This document shows, piece by piece, positions 32,308-45,504 of a stretch of 64,000 nt of DNA. Source of the stretch: Ceratorhiza oryzae-sativae (Eukaryota > Basidiomycota > Agaricomycetes > Cantharellales > Ceratobasidiaceae). Under the pieces are notes generated by a model. That model was not told the origin of the DNA. It saw only the letters and a list, made by a program, of their open reading frames with translations, and ran no database searches. Every line of letters starts with the position of its first letter. Within the stretch, counting starts at the first letter, position 1. Location: contig JARWMV010000001.1 of NCBI GenBank assembly GCA_030998015.1, forward strand, positions 434,001-498,000, read 5' to 3'. Position numbers and translations under genes: made by a program.

Positions 32308-35300
32308 CTTGGTGAAACGAAAATGTGTGGATGAATCGAAAAAAGGATATAGAAAAGGGGAACGAATAAGCGGTCTACGCTGAGTGTGCTAGGTTGTCTG
32401 GTGGACCGGCCGTGTACTAGGAACGCTAGCGTTCTGCGAAATGAAAGACGATTAGCCTGGGCGCGGTCGCAAGGAGCGGGCACAGACCTACAACGAAAGA
32501 AAAGGGCCGGTAAACGGCGGGAGAAGAACGAAAGACGAAAAGGAGAGAGAGGGAGGGTGACGGTTGAAAACGAGCGTGCCCAGACAACTTGAGCACCCAT
32601 CAAGTTCTTCTGTTTGCCGCTTGATCTGCATGGTCCCTGGGCGATCCAGGAATGTCACGTGGCCAGATGGCAACCCGGCTATGTTTAGCTCATACACATT
32701 ATACATTTTTCTTGCTTTTCCGTGCTGTTGCCCAGGAGATAGGCATTGCTCGATGCAATCCAGACTTCTAGCGATACATCCGAAGCCGTGAGCGCTCAGG
32801 CACTCTAGTTACCGCCCTCTGCGACTGCGCGCAAAATGGCTCCATTCGGTCGTCGCCACCGACCGGAATCGATAGATATCGTAGTTTTTGTTCGCCCGTC
32901 GGAGGATAAAGCGTCGAACACATAGAAGCGAAACCGTCGCGCCTTCAATTTGAACTCCACCATTTGAGTCATCTAGAACGAACGACTTTTGCGATAGCTA
33001 GTTGGTTTCCGTCGGAAAGCCCCACGCATATATCTTCACAAATACCACGTTGTCCGCCAGAGCAAAGTTAACACGCGACTTTTAAGGAAACAATGCTCAA
33101 AATTGTCCATCAAAAGCCCGGCAAGAGTCGATGCTTCAGCAAAATTACAGGTACCTCCGAACAAGCGCTACCAACTCGGTGGGAATCTTCCATGTGATAT
33201 CATCAAAAGATGTCGTCTGTCGTCAAGCACGCCCCTCAGTTGCGTCGTTTCATCTCTGGGCATTACGGAACGGCTCCACATAGCCGAGGCGACGCGTCGG
33301 AGTTGTAATTCTCCGAGTCTTAATGCGCATATATAATCTGTATCTTGCCGCTCGCCTTGATCAAAGAGGGGTGTCGCCGCACTCTATTTCTGATCATTGG
33401 TGACCTTGACCCGCAAACTTCCCGCAGAACAGTTTGACATTTCTTGTTCGCAGAGAGTACAGATCAATGACGGATACGAGGCTAAAGATAAGGTTATCAA
33501 AGCGCTTCTATTTCTTGGCGTGAAATTGGCGCCATTCTGCTGGCTGTATAACCAAGATGGTAGACCGAGTTATAAGAATCGAAGGGGTTCCAAAAAGGAT
33601 GAGTGGCGGTTGCGCTGCAATCGCCTTCAAATGGTGGTGTGATGGCGAGTTCAAGTAGGCACTTGCGGCTGCCGAATCATTGGGCATGAAGTGCGCAACA
33701 CAATCCACTCGCGCCGTCAACCCTGCCTGCATGTTCATACCTGACAGCTTCAATATATCAATGCTCTGGCAGACTTATTTTTACATCCAACGATCCTAGA
33801 CTCGCATGATTCCTTTGGACCTAGGCCCAACCCTACGAGCTGCTGCTTTCTAGTCGTTGTGTCTGGCCAATCCACCCTTGCCTGGATGGAAAGAGATACA
33901 ACAAGGTTTAAAGCTATCAAGTGCGTTGAGGTTATATACACTAAATCAGCTTTCCTAGACGCAAGGTTAAAATCTCTGTCACCGTCGATGGCTCTCCGAC
34001 CGCACCCAGTCGTCGCTGGGGTTGGTTCGATCTCTCAAAGGACATCAGTGCTCCGAACTTCCTCTCATCTTCAAGCGATTTTCGGGCACCTCGCTCATGT
34101 CCAAAACCCTACGCGGCTAAGCGAGATACGGGAGTTCCCCGGAAACGATGGTCGAAGCCTGTTCACAACTTCCCAACTTGCACGCCTTACCACCGCAGCA
34201 GGACTCGTTGCTTGCGAATGGATTTCTAGCTCGATCGGAAAGGCAAATTCTGCTATCATCTGGTCCGGTGATGTAGGATATGCAGCACACTGGAACGGGC
34301 AAGCTACGTTGGGACCCAGTCATGGCTGGTCGGCCGGTTGACTCATATGTGAGTGGCTGGTCGGCCGGTTGACTCATATGTGAGTGGCTGGTCCGCCTGC
34401 CACATGTTTCGTGTCACCAACCTCAAGTCTACCGAGGATTCCTGAGTACTGGCTCAGACCCCAGCCGTTCTGCAGTTATGGTGCCGGACGCTTCAACCCC
34501 ACTTGGGTGCCCCATGTAGGTATCGGTTTGCTAATCCCGATGTAATTTAGTGCAGTTGAATCACTGTTGAAAAACTATCTATTTTCAGCCATGCGCTTCT
34601 CAGACATGTGAAACATGATACAATTCTACAGTACGAGTTAGCGTCAATCCCTAGAAGCTATCAGAGCAACACTACAGCCTGTATGTCGGAGACCCTAGGA
34701 CATTTGGTTGGTCAGAGCGGATTCGGTTATATTGCACATCGCGAACCGTGGCATCGGGTGCATTTTCTGGTTGATCACGTTGGTTTCAGAATCCAATACT
34801 TGGAATAAATTCTGCATCGAAAAATACCGCCCAGTTATACGATAGTGGGATATCAGGCACAAAAACTGAACACGTTAAAAAAACCAAAAAAAAAAAAACA
34901 AGATTTGGGTGGCACTATTTGTCGCTTGGGACGGGGAACCGCAACACAGCCAAACACATTGGACACGAGACAAGTCTGGCGAGGAACGGGGAGCAGTCCG
35001 TACGCTTGCGCAAGACAGATCATTCGCAGCGTGCGTTATAAATATATTCTACTGGACAGAGCGGTAGCGAGAACCCCAGAACTCGAAATCTCTCCCTACC
35101 CCAAACACGATTTTAGTGGGCTTACATCAGCAAGGAGGGATGGGTTCTTACACTCACGTTGTATGCGCGGATTTATCTACATACATCTATTTGAGTCTGT
35201 AGAAATCTTGTTTTCCGTTACCAGGTGGTTTGGGCGTGGGGCAACAATGGACTATGTGGTGGTAGCCGAGCGCTGAATTTCGCAATGACGTCCTCCAAGC

Positions 35301-35714
35301 TCGAGGCGTGATTGCAGCAATCCAACGTTGAGGTCCTTCTTCTACATGTGCCCAATCATATGGCGGATCGACTTGTCACATTGACAGATTGTGACAACCT
35401 CAAAGAGCAGCAGTATCGCAAAATCCGCTTCTGAGGTGTTGAAAGACTACCATTTAGTTGGCACCAGGAAAGTGGAGTAGATGGTTACAGGAATTTTAAT
35501 GCCCGTGGGTTTCGCCCATGCGGTAGTCGCCTTGGAGAGAACACCTGTGGGTACTTCCCATGAATATCATAAGGAGTAGTCACATCGAGCTCATAAACAG
35601 ATTATATTCATTACTAGTGGCTGTGAAGCAAATAGAGACCATAAAAAGCGCCGAAACCATCCACATTAAGAAATCGTATACCATGCCGTCCCAGGTTTCA
35701 AATTGCAAGAATCC
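32308..35714. other. Gene-poor region, 3.4 kb
   Basis: Frames here are short, overlap on opposite strands and show no domains. The longest, 33859-34341 (plus), has no splice partner or family features. A 31-base tandem duplication lies at 34323-34395 and a poly-A tract at 34887-34898. Near 35320-35430 a short frame (VPNHMADRLVTLTDCDNLKE) looks protein-like and may be a fragment of a lost gene. Confidence 0.45.
34323..34395. repeat. 31-bp tandem repeat, 2.3 copies
   Basis: The unit begins TGGCTGGTCGGCCGGTTGAC and is 31 bases long. Two exact copies (34323-34353, 34354-34384) are followed by a partial third that diverges after TGGCTGGTC. Confidence 0.9.
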
Positions 35715-36684
35715 TTAAACGATTCCTCGCACGGCAAAGCTTCCAGCTCTTGCTCGTCCGATATTGGTTACTTGCACATCCGCGAAGCGCTGGGGACCCT
35801 GGGCGATAAGTTGCTGCATGGGACTCAAGCCAGTGTTTGTAGTGTGCGGCTGGAAGAAGATAGAGTGAGGGTGCGTAGAAACTGAAGAGATTGTGCCCGA
35901 TGAAGAGGTGATGGTTCGGAATGAGACTGGGGTGGAAGGTCTGGTTGCCAATATGGGTAAGTATCTCGTTGACAAGGCGGAAGAATGGAAGAATGACCGG
36001 TCTAGTATTTGAGATATGGGTCGCCCGCCGGCTTTGCATTCCTCAATTATGAGTTCGAGTTCGTATAGCACAGCCTCGAGAGGGATAGACTATATGCAGT
36101 TTGTCAGCATTCCGCATGTTAGAATGTGAAACAATGCATTAGGGCTTGTGGGCATCCTGATGCTTGCAAGTATTGTAGCCCTTTTACTCGACTCTCGCAT
36201 TGCGGCTTAGTATGCCCACCAAGCAGAGATCATCCACCAATCTCTCAACACCAAAGCACTCACCATTAACAACTCTTTGCATCCCCCATTCGGCCCAGGC
36301 GACATGACCAGCGAATCAGCTGGGGTTGACGTAAAGGCCGTTGTAGACCCAATATGTGCATGTGGGGAGATCATTCCAATTAGGGAAGATGGCGTCCGCG
36401 AAAGGGCGGGCGTGCTTGTTCGCGAAATGGCTGGCGTGGTGGCGCGAGAGTAGTTGGTCAAGGTTTCTCGACTATTTATTGTTTTAACTTAGTGAGGTAA
36501 AAGGAAGGCTGCAAGGAAGACGCACCACCATGCTTCCAGAAAGTCGCGCTCGTGCGACGGGACGTTGAGAAGGCCTGCGCGGAGAGATTCGGACTGGAAA
36601 GGAAGTGGTTAGTCTTGATAGAGAATAAGAGTGGAGACATACCCCTGCTTGGGCGAGTTCGACAAGGTAGGGATGGGGATCCAT
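35715..36684 (-). CDS. Hypothetical Ser/Thr/Pro-rich protein
   Basis: ATG 36684 opens MDPHPYLVELAQAG. Three introns (about 36596-36642, 36473-36526 and a longer one about 36092-36264) join in phase. They link SESLRAGLLNVPSHERDFLE, the Ser/Thr-rich TPAISRTSTPALSRTPSSLI, then SIPLEAVLYELELIIEECKA and a long Ser/Pro tail ending ARAGSFAVRGIV at 35715. The continuous frame through four exons is good evidence of a real gene of about 220 residues. No signal peptide or named domain was seen. The repeated SRTSTP motifs could be phosphorylation sites. Function is unknown. Confidence 0.55.
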
Positions 36685-37381
36685 TATTCGGCGAAAGTCG
36701 CAATAGGTTGGGTGGCTGCTATAAAAGGCGGCGTCTACCGGTGGAAATCTCAATCAAAACAGTCGTGAGAGATAATGATGTGGTCGAGAGCCATCATGTA
36801 GCATTTAAGGCCATGCAGAGCGCGAGGTCCGGACTTCGGGGTGCGCTGGCGGCTCTGTTGTCGGGGGTGGTGATCCGTCGGAGGGATGAAACGGTGGCCA
36901 AGTGGTGTTTTAGGTGCTAGCAATCTGCTATTCAGGAAAGCACATAAGCGAGGCTGGGCGAGTGGGGTGAATAGGAGGTGGAGCCAGGGATAGAATTTTA
37001 ACCACGCACGAGGCGAGGGAGACATGGTCCGTGTCGAAGCACCAGTCACCGTCACAACCCGAGTCTCGACCCAGCGACCAAGTGAGATGGAACAACGTAT
37101 ATTATTGGTTCTAGTCCTACAACTGAGGTCAGGGCATTGGATTATGTACGGACTGCCGGCTCTGCGCGAGTCAGATACAAACACCACCACGCGCGATGAA
37201 TCACTTCTAAGCACTAAGACATACGAGTCGCTCTCCGTCCTGCTTTGGCACACTCTGCTGTAGGGCAACGCGAGCAGAGTGCAATTTGACTTGAGGACAA
37301 GATCCACCCAAAAATTCCAGAAACCGATTTTTATATGTGCAGACAACCACGTGACACGCGGTAAGCGCGCACTAGACGACG
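36685..37381. other. Divergent intergenic region
   Basis: It separates the minus-strand hypothetical gene and the plus-strand SNU114 gene, so both promoters should lie here. Frames on both strands use non-ATG starts and lack domains. Confidence 0.45.
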
Positions 37382-40300
37382 ATGGCGAGCCTCGAGGATT
37401 ACGACGAGGTAAGTTGCGAACGACATTGCATGCAGGCTATTCCTACTAACTGCAGATAGTTCGGAAACTACATTGGAGCAGACCTCGACTCCGACGATGA
37501 AGAAGAGGAACCCCAGTATGTCGCACCTGCCGCTCCAGCGCAGCCTACACACGCTCCGCTCGAGGGGTTCGACGACGAACCTAGCACAGCGCTCATGGAG
37601 CTAGACGATGCACCCAAGCCTCAGGCGGTTGTTCTTCACGAGAACAAAAAGTATTATCCAACAGCCGAGGAAGTGTGCGTCCTTTCCAGTCTGTTTTTCA
37701 AGTGTTTTAGTGCTTACGGTGTCGTTAGGTACGGCCCAGACGTTGAGACACTGGTCCAGGAGGAAGATGCCCAACCACTGACTGAGCCTATCATTGCACC
37801 TATCAAAGTCCGAAATTGGGTCATTGAGGAAAAAGGTCTGCCAGAGACGCGGTTCGACAAGCGATTCTTGCTGAACATGATGTCCCACCCCGAAATGATA
37901 CGAAATGTCGCTGTTGTCGGGCACCTACACCATGGCAAGACTGCATTGCTGGATATGCTCATCTACGAAACGCATAAAATGGTGTGGGATGCGGATAAGC
38001 CGGTCAGTCCTCTGTGTTTTTGGTGGGTGCATCACGACAACTCATTTGATGTCCTGCGCGGCGCATAGTTGCGATATACGGACACCCACCCACTCTCAGC
38101 CGAGCGTCAGATCTCGCTCAAAGCCAACTCGCTCTCGCTCGTGCTCCAAAACTCACGCGGCAAATCCCACCTCGTCCATCTGCTCGATACACCCGGCCAC
38201 CTAAACTTTGTTGACGAAACCGCTTCAGCTATGCGTCTGGCCGACGGAATCGTACTTGTCGTAGACATTGTCGAAGGCCTTATGGTCGGAACCGAATCAG
38301 TCATCCGACATGCGGTTCTAGAGAACCTGCCTATCGTCCTCGTCCTGAACAAAATCGACCGATTGATTCTTGAACTTCGTCTACCCCCCGCGGACGCGTA
38401 CTTCAAGATTAAACACACGATCGAAGAAGTGAACACGTTCCTTGCCACTCTCGACCCCGATCCTGAACGCCGACTGAGTCCTGAGAGGGGCAACGTTGCG
38501 TTTGCGAGCACGCAGATGGGCTGGTGCTTCACCTTGCGGTCGTTTGCACAGATGTATGCCGAGAGTGTGGAGGGTGGCGTCGAGGTCGAAGAGTTTGCAA
38601 AGAGGTTGTGGGGGGATGTGTATTTCGACGAGAGCGAGCGAAAGTTTAGGCGCAAGGGAGAAAAGAGGAGCTTTGTCCATTTCATTTTGGAGCCTGCGTA
38701 TAAGATCTATTCGCAGGCACGTTCTTGCATCCTTCCTACCCCTCTTTTTCTAATCTTTCTGATAGGTTCTAAGCGCGGACCGTGAAGACCTCAAGCGAAC
38801 ACTAGCTGGTTTGGGAATCACGCTTAAACCCGTCCTCTACAAAATGGACAGTCGACCTTTACTCAAGGCTGTACTAGACCAATTCTTCGGGCCTGCGGTT
38901 GGGCTGGTTGATATGCTTGTTGAATGGGTTCCGAGCGCTGCTGAAGCGACAAGCGCAAAGGTGGGTCCCACGTCGCCAACGCTGCTCCTTATATTCAATT
39001 CAATCTATTTGGTAGGTGGAACGAACATACACCGGCCCTCTGAATACTTCCTCAGCTCAGTCTATGCTTGCTTGTGCCAACACTGTCTCGGCACCCACTG
39101 TTGTCCAAATTACAAAACTTCTTCCCGCTAAAGACGCGCAGAGCTTCCGTGCTCTTGGAAGGGTCATGAGCGGTGTCGTTCGCAAGGGCATGGGTGTACG
39201 CGTGCTTGGTGAAGGATTCAGCGTCGATGACGAGGAGGACATGTGGAAGGGTGATCTAGGTGACGTTTGGATCAACGAGGCCCGGTATGTCTCATCTCGG
39301 AGAAGCATTTCGACCAAGATATTGATATAGAGCTAGGTATTATATCCCCGCAGAAGAGGTTCCAGCTGGGAACATCGTCATGCTTGGCGGGATTGACGCG
39401 TCGATCACGAAAACGGCCACTCTGGTTGCACCACCGCTCGAGCCCGCTGATGATTATGAGGAAGACGACGCCTACATTTTCCGTCCCATCAAACATATGA
39501 CGCAGTCGGTGCTGAAAGTCGCAGTCGAGCCCATCTCGCCTAGTGAGCTGCCAAAGATGTTGAGTGGCCTGCGGAGCGTGAACAAAAGCTACCCACTTTT
39601 GCATACCAAGGCAAGGCACCAGTCCATTTCCTGCTTTGGCACTCCTCGGATACCTTACTCAAATTGACTCTATCGATTTGATAGGTAGAAGAAAGCGGCG
39701 AACACGTTATTGTTGGCACTGGCGAACTCTACCTCGATTGCGTTTTGCATGACCTCCGGAGAGTATTTGCCGAGATTGAGATCAAGGTGTCCGATCCTGT
39801 CACGAGGTTCTGTGAGACCGTGGTGGAAACGAGCGCGCTGAAGTGCTATGCGGATACGCCGAACAAAAAGTACGTTCTACAGACGCTAAACATGTATGTC
39901 GCGCTGATCAAACATCATAGGAATAAAATCACCATGATTGCCGAACCCCTTGAGCGGGGCCTGGCAGAAGACATCGAGTCCGGCCGAATCAATATGCGTA
40001 TGGCCCCTAAAGACCGGGGCAAGATTTTGCAGGAGCGATACCAATGGGATCTCCTTGCATCCCGTGCGGTATGGGCATTTGGACCAGATGAACAAGGCCA
40101 AACGTGCTGCTGGATGATACCCTCCCAAGTCAGGTCGACAAGAAGATGCTGGGAACTGTCAAGGAGCACATCAAGCAAGGTTTCCAATGGGGTACTCGGG
40201 AAGGGCCTCTGTGTGACGAACGTGAGCTGTTTTTGCTTGTTCTCCAACGGATGCTAACGGAGTAAACGGCATGCAGCAATCCGCAACGTCAAGTTTAGGA

Positions 40301-41066
40301 TTTTGGATGCAACCCTGGCGCAAGAACCTATCTTCCGGGGAGGCGGGCAGATCGTCCCGACGGCTCGACGAGTGTGCTACTCGTCGTTCCTCATGGTGCG
40401 TTCTGTTTACTTTTTTTCATTCGTTCCGGCTGGCATATTCCCCAACGTTACAAAACGCTAAATGGATGAAGAACCCGGCTATTCTATCTAAGCGAAACTG
40501 CTCAGTTTCCCTTCAGTTCCATATTCGCCCCCGAATACTGACACATGACTTCTGCTCACATAGGCCACACCACGTCTGATGGAACCCATCTACTACGTCG
40601 AAGTCCAAGCTCCCGCCGACTGCATCTCTGCTGTGTACACGGTGCTCGCGCGCCGACGTGGGCATGTGACACAAGACATACCCAAAGCTGGTTCCCCCTT
40701 GTACACGGTCAAGGCGCTCATTCCCGTGATTGATGCAAATGGATTTGAGACGGATTTGAGAACCGCGACACAAGGCCAAGCGTTCTGTCTACAGACCTTT
40801 GACCATTGGTCAATTGTTCCTGGCGATCCAACCGACTCGTCGATCAAGTTGCGTCCGCTAGAGCCTGCAACTGGTCAGGCGCTTGCCAGGGATTTGGTAC
40901 TCAAAACGAGGAGAAGAAAGGGTTTGGGCGATCAGATCGCTGTCTCCAAATATTTGGACGACGAGTTTGTTGTAAGTGATTCTTTCTTCCTAGAATTTGA
41001 ACATCTTCGACTAATCGGGCGCAGCTGGCACTGAGTGCCTCAGGCCATGCAGATCTCTTGGGTTAG
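37382..41066 (+). CDS. SNU114: U5 snRNP GTPase Snu114/EFTUD2
   Basis: This EF-2-like GTPase of the U5 snRNP drives spliceosome activation and disassembly. The start [20 protein letters not shown] is followed by the family's acidic N-terminal region. The G1 loop is [14 protein letters not shown], the G3 motif is DTPGHLNF and the G4 motif is NKID. Domains II-V continue through [53 protein letters not shown] and [19 protein letters not shown] to [10 protein letters not shown]. About eleven introns keep frame. The one at 38716-38765 has a GC donor (GCACGT). One frame break lies near 40098: adding a C to GGCC gives the family sequence [20 protein letters not shown]. Because the gene is essential, this break is almost certainly a sequence error. 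Confidence 0.93.
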
Positions 41067-41652
41067 CTAATAAAATAGTTGTGTGCTCAGCTTTGCGCCG
41101 AGTAACGAGAGTTTCGGTCTAGAGTCATGTCGTTTAATGTCTCCCTCCCTCGTTGCTCTAATAGGATTAGACCGACATCCATATACAGAAAGAAGTTGTT
41201 GTTCACTTATGGCACCGCAGCAAGATCGTGTGTTAAACTTTGCCAAGTCAAACCACAGAATGTCTGACAAGGCCTCACTTCTATGATTATCAATGAGAGT
41301 CACCTGGGTTGCGCTAGATTAAATTTCCGCGTTCGCGGCTCGAAGCGTTGCAGAGTAGATATCCTGTTGCTGTTGCGAAAAAACGAAGTCCGATAAGATA
41401 CTTCGATGCCATGCGAGATTGTCCGGTAAATGATAACTCCCGAGGCCGAGTGCTTACTAAGTCCATATAGCTGTTGCGAAGAACAACATCACAGGAACGG
41501 GATAATGGCAAATCGAACCCGCTAAACGAAAAACGTGGATCCTGAGCGGCTTGGAATGTTTTCATGCTTTCATATTTGGCCCAAGAAAGAAAAAAATACA
41601 GTACATCGATCGCCGAATATCATAATAATTTAGTGGCCCTGGTCTAATGAAG
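41067..41652. other. Convergent intergenic region
   Basis: It lies between the 3' ends of SNU114 and the membrane protein gene. Short frames only; nothing recognised. Confidence 0.5.
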
Positions 41653-43342
41653 TCAACACTTCTCGGCTCCAGTATACTCGCCCAACCCGTGGCGAGTGAA
41701 TGCTGGTGAAGTTGATACTCCAATGTCCAGGTAAGCTTCGTACGGGCAGCTGTAATCTAGTCCTTGTCGCCCGCTTTGAACAAACGAAGAAATCGTTGTG
41801 GACTCTCCCTCACTTCGCTGCGGAGGACGCGGAAGCGGCTCCATTTCGTGCGGGACAAAGTCATTTGTCAAGTCATCATCCCTGTAGTAGAATGCCCGAG
41901 TCGACAAAATAAGTCGACTGCACATTGAGGACATCATTGCTAGAAGCCAGCTACATGATTGGTTAGGGGCAGAATGCTCTGAGGAGATGAAAGAGCTTAC
42001 CCAGATCCAATGGCGGCCCCTGAAATCAGAGGGTGTAGGGCACCCAGGCACGTAAAAATGGCGGAGAACATAACAACGACGTAGTAGATTGATCCGCTGT
42101 GAAGAGCTAACTCAGCGTGATGTCAAGAAAATCGGGAAGAAAGACACACTCTTTGAAGAGCCGCTTTATTAATGGTGTTGACATGGATCGCCGATGCATC
42201 TTCCACGTTTTGTAAACGGTAAGCGAGAATATCATCGTCTCGTAGAGTATCCCAGTTATATACGGTAAGAATGCAATGGGATTCGCCGTGAACAGACAGG
42301 CTGTTATAACATCAGGAGCTGAGCAGTGCACAGAGTGAGTGAATCGCAATGTACTGTTTATAGTAGCCTACCGGGATTGGGGATCCATTTGCTTTTCTAC
42401 AACTGAAGTCAGTGAAGAGTCTCAGTCGGCAGTCGAGGCTCATACCATAAGTGAGATCTGGAAGATCACAAGCGTTGGGAGAGTCACTGCGAGAGCGCTT
42501 CCGACTAATGCGCTGAAAGCGGACAGGAATATTAGAACATGCGGAGAAACTATTGGCACTGAAACCCACGCCAGAAACCATTTCCTGGATAGATTGTCAG
42601 CAATGTGCGACAAAAAAGCCACACAGAACGCTGCTCACCTCTTCCCATAAATCAGCCAAATGCGTACAATCAAAACGGCTATATTCCAAACATCAACTCC
42701 TATCTCTGCTGGAGAGCGGGACCCCAACTCACAGGTAATGATGGACATGACAAATATCATTCCGTATGTGTAAAATAGCGACACGACGACGCAGCTGGTC
42801 GAATATTGCGTTCGTTCAGCCTATTCGTTATTTTTGTAACATAGTAACTCACATCTGAGTTTAACCGTATCAGCACTCAGGGAACGCACATAGTTGAAAT
42901 ACAAATCACCTGCTCGCTTAGACCATGCATGAAAAGGGCTAGCAAAGTCATATGAACGTCTAACGCTTCCATCTGCAGCAATAATACATACTTGGAACGT
43001 AAATGCTATGAAGGTTCGTCAGCCCTAATTCTCTAAAATCTTCTCGAAAACTCACCTGAGCACAAGGAAAGCAAAAAGCCGGTTTACGTGAAACATGATT
43101 CGCACAAACGTCCACTTTGAGCCCCATACGTAGGTAATCTCGCTAGGCAATGTCGTGATTATATCGGCCACTAGTATAGTCGAAGCGACAACTGAAAGCG
43201 TTGTGAACGTTCCGTAACGCAGTATACAATGCGTGCTCGAGTAATACGTACTGGACAGATATTTTGTACCTTGTAGCATACGGTAAATATCTACAACTTC
43301 CCGGATATACTGCTCTATTTCCGGGGGCCCAAAACTAGCCAT
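41653..43342 (-). CDS. Multi-pass membrane protein, DUF6533-like
   Basis: The start MASFGPPEIEQYIREVVDIY at 43342 is followed, after an intron, by the segment STILVADIITTLPSEITYVW and WTFVRIMFHVNRLFAFLVLR. This opening is typical of the basidiomycete-expanded DUF6533 membrane family. Further hydrophobic segments are CVVVSLFYTYGMIFVMSIIT, WNIAVLIVRIWLIYGKR, SPHVLIFLSAFSALVGSALA and FLPYITGILYETMIFSLTVY. Near the end comes a segment leading to MSSMCSRLILSTRAFYYRDD, a family-like close, then a polar tail ending EYTGAEKC. Seven or so membrane spans are likely, across at least eight short exons. A receptor-like layout is suggestive only; the function of the family is unknown. Confidence 0.65.
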
Positions 43343-44010
43343 GGTGGTCAGAACGGCAATCCTTGGCGAAGAAAGTAAAATGAGAGAGGGGGGGGCGAAC
43401 GGCCGATCGACGCTCCTTGCGAAGATATACCGTGATATGCACCCCCGCGAGCCACGGAAACTTCCGTTCCCAAGGTCGTAACATGTAAGAGGCGCTGACA
43501 CCGGTCGGTGATCGATCCTGTTTCCGTTCGGAATTGGACTTCGGCGTGGAATTCGAGATTCGATCCATATGGCAACCATCCGAAACTGGTGCCGAGAGGC
43601 CCAGAAACTGCTGGGTTCAGAAGGAACAGGTGGATAAGTTAGGCATGCATAGGAATGATATTCACATGGTGCAGAACGCAACTGCTGATACTAGGTGTCT
43701 CGCAGCCATAACTGGGAGTCGAGTCCACAAGGAGGGGAGTAATTTTTTCCGCAAACGTTATATTATTTGTTGATTCTATCCAGAACCCACCGCAGTGTCA
43801 TACCTTCAGTGGTTCGAGTCACTTTATGTGGTCGCGTTTGTTGGGGGCTAATCGCCGAGCGAACTTGGATCATCCCGAAGGCATATGTTACATGCAGGTA
43901 TCTCCTTGTATGCATTACTTAAGTTAGCTCACTGTGTAGGTAACACCACAAGCAGAAAAATAAATTCGATTTCCTAGGGTCATATCATTTGAATGCCTCA
44001 CTCAAGGATT
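43343..44010. other. Intergenic region, nothing recognised
   Basis: Promoter side of the membrane protein gene and 3' flank of the GH5 gene. Frames at 43335-43575 and 43534-43773 overlap on opposite strands and have no features. Confidence 0.45.
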
Positions 44011-45504
44011 CTACAGGTTCAACCATGGAGTAAAGTCAAACGCGGCCGGCTTTTGTAAGAGCATCAAGTGCAGCATTCTTGAGAGTATCCCAAGATGGAT
44101 CCTGAACGCCGATCTCGAAGTCATATCCATACTAATCACGCTTATTATCCGACTGGATTGCATCAGAATAAATGCGAACTTACATGTGGGTCGGGGTTCG
44201 GGAGAACCTGCCAGTAGAGCCACGGAACGCCAGCAGCGGTGATTTGAGAGGCCCAGGTCTATTAGTAATGTGAGCTCTATGGCTTGAATGAGAGGCATGT
44301 GGACTCACTTTGATATTGTTGTTGCGAGTAGCGGTAGATAGTGCCGTACCAGTGGGGCAGTTGTTGTTCTCGGTGTTGAAATAGCACGCACCCCACTCCT
44401 GGAAGATGAGTTTCTTGCCGGCAGCCTTCGCCTGATTGACGTAGGTTTGGATGTTGGAGGTACTAAAATCACCAACGCCGTAGGCGTGAATGGCCACCAC
44501 ATCGAGAGACGCGCAGTTCAACCAGGCGGACTTGACAGACTCAGACATCCAGCTTTCGCCACCAGTCATAACGAGGATCTACGTGCATAAAAAATTTCAT
44601 CAGCTGATGACCATATTATGATGTGACAACTACGTACACCAGAATTGCTCCCAAGAGTGCTCTTGATTGTGTTGGCGCGGTCGCACTGCCAATTAAGGTG
44701 AGCGTTGATGTAGTCTTCGCCTTTTCCTATCATCGCCTCATTTTGAGCCTCGAAGGCAAATATATACTGGTTGAGCTGCTTCCAAGGCTTGCCCAGAGTT
44801 TTGTGGGTGTGGTTAAGAATATGGCGGAGGCGATTGTCGAAGCCATTGATGGTAGCCGCTTGCTCATAGAAATACCTAGGCATGTCAGATATGAGTGTTA
44901 ATTTAATTCCTACGATTTATTGGACATCCCCATGTGCTTACCCAGTACCGTACCACTGACCGTAAATATCGCCTCCAGAAAGCGCGTTCCAGCTATGCAT
45001 GCTGTCGAAGCAGGTTGGTGAGGTTTGATTCGGCCAACCATCAAGTAGTGTCTGACCTGATGATAAGTTTAATTCCGTATTTGTGGGCATCAATCATGAA
45101 ATCATCCAGAAGATTAAGGACGGTGTCATCATAAGTTCCGACTGCGGTAGTCTCTAATGAAGGATACGCTGAGAGAATAATTAGGCGCGACGCTGAAAGC
45201 AACAGAATGCACAACCCATACAGGTGATAGGGGTATTCTGAATAGCACATGAGAAAGTTATATTTATTCTTCGGGGTAAAAGTAGAATAATACTTACCTT
45301 GGTCGAAGCGGTGGTCTGTCCATCTAGCCAGACACGTAGGACCTTCATGCCAGCGCTCTGCATACCTCCCAGCAACGTCGCGCGCTGCGACGCACTGAGG
45401 CCGGCAGCATAGTATAAGTTGGACCCGGCAAATGAATTAGCAGCACTAGCAGCACTAGCAAGATACAAGGAGACGATAGTGATTGCGGCGTTGAAGATCT
45501 TCAT
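44011..45504 (-). CDS. Secreted GH5 glycoside hydrolase
   Basis: The start MKIFNAAITIVSLYLASAAS is a signal peptide. The (beta/alpha)8 barrel shows NSFAGSNLYYAAGLS, GMQSAGMKVLRVWLDGQT, YDDTVLNLLDDFMIDAHKYG, FAFEAQNEAM (acid/base Glu after Asn), VVAIHAYGVGD and KLIFQEWGACYFNT (nucleophile Glu). The C-terminal part includes GVPWLYWQV and YDFEIGVQDPSWDTL. The layout resembles fungal mannanase/endoglucanase-type GH5 enzymes that attack plant or fungal wall polysaccharides; the exact substrate cannot be read from sequence. At least five introns interrupt the gene. Near 44045 the literal frame stops at AGRV, while removing one base from GCCGGCC gives AAAFDFTPWLNL and a stop at 44011; the longer end is my preference, with modest confidence. 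Confidence 0.8.

Noticed and set aside
32304..32603. Minus-strand 99-codon frame upstream of the secreted gene
   Set aside because: It lies in the expected 5' flank and has no domain or conserved features.
33859..34341. 160-codon plus-strand frame
   Set aside because: No domain, no splice partners and no family resemblance; it ends in the tandem repeat. Probably chance.
34845..35276. 143-codon plus-strand frame
   Set aside because: It starts in a low-complexity A tract and shows no recognisable feature.
40090..40130. Programmed frameshifting in SNU114
   Set aside because: The same C/G-run loss occurs in unrelated genes without shared slippery sites or structures; a sequence error is simpler.
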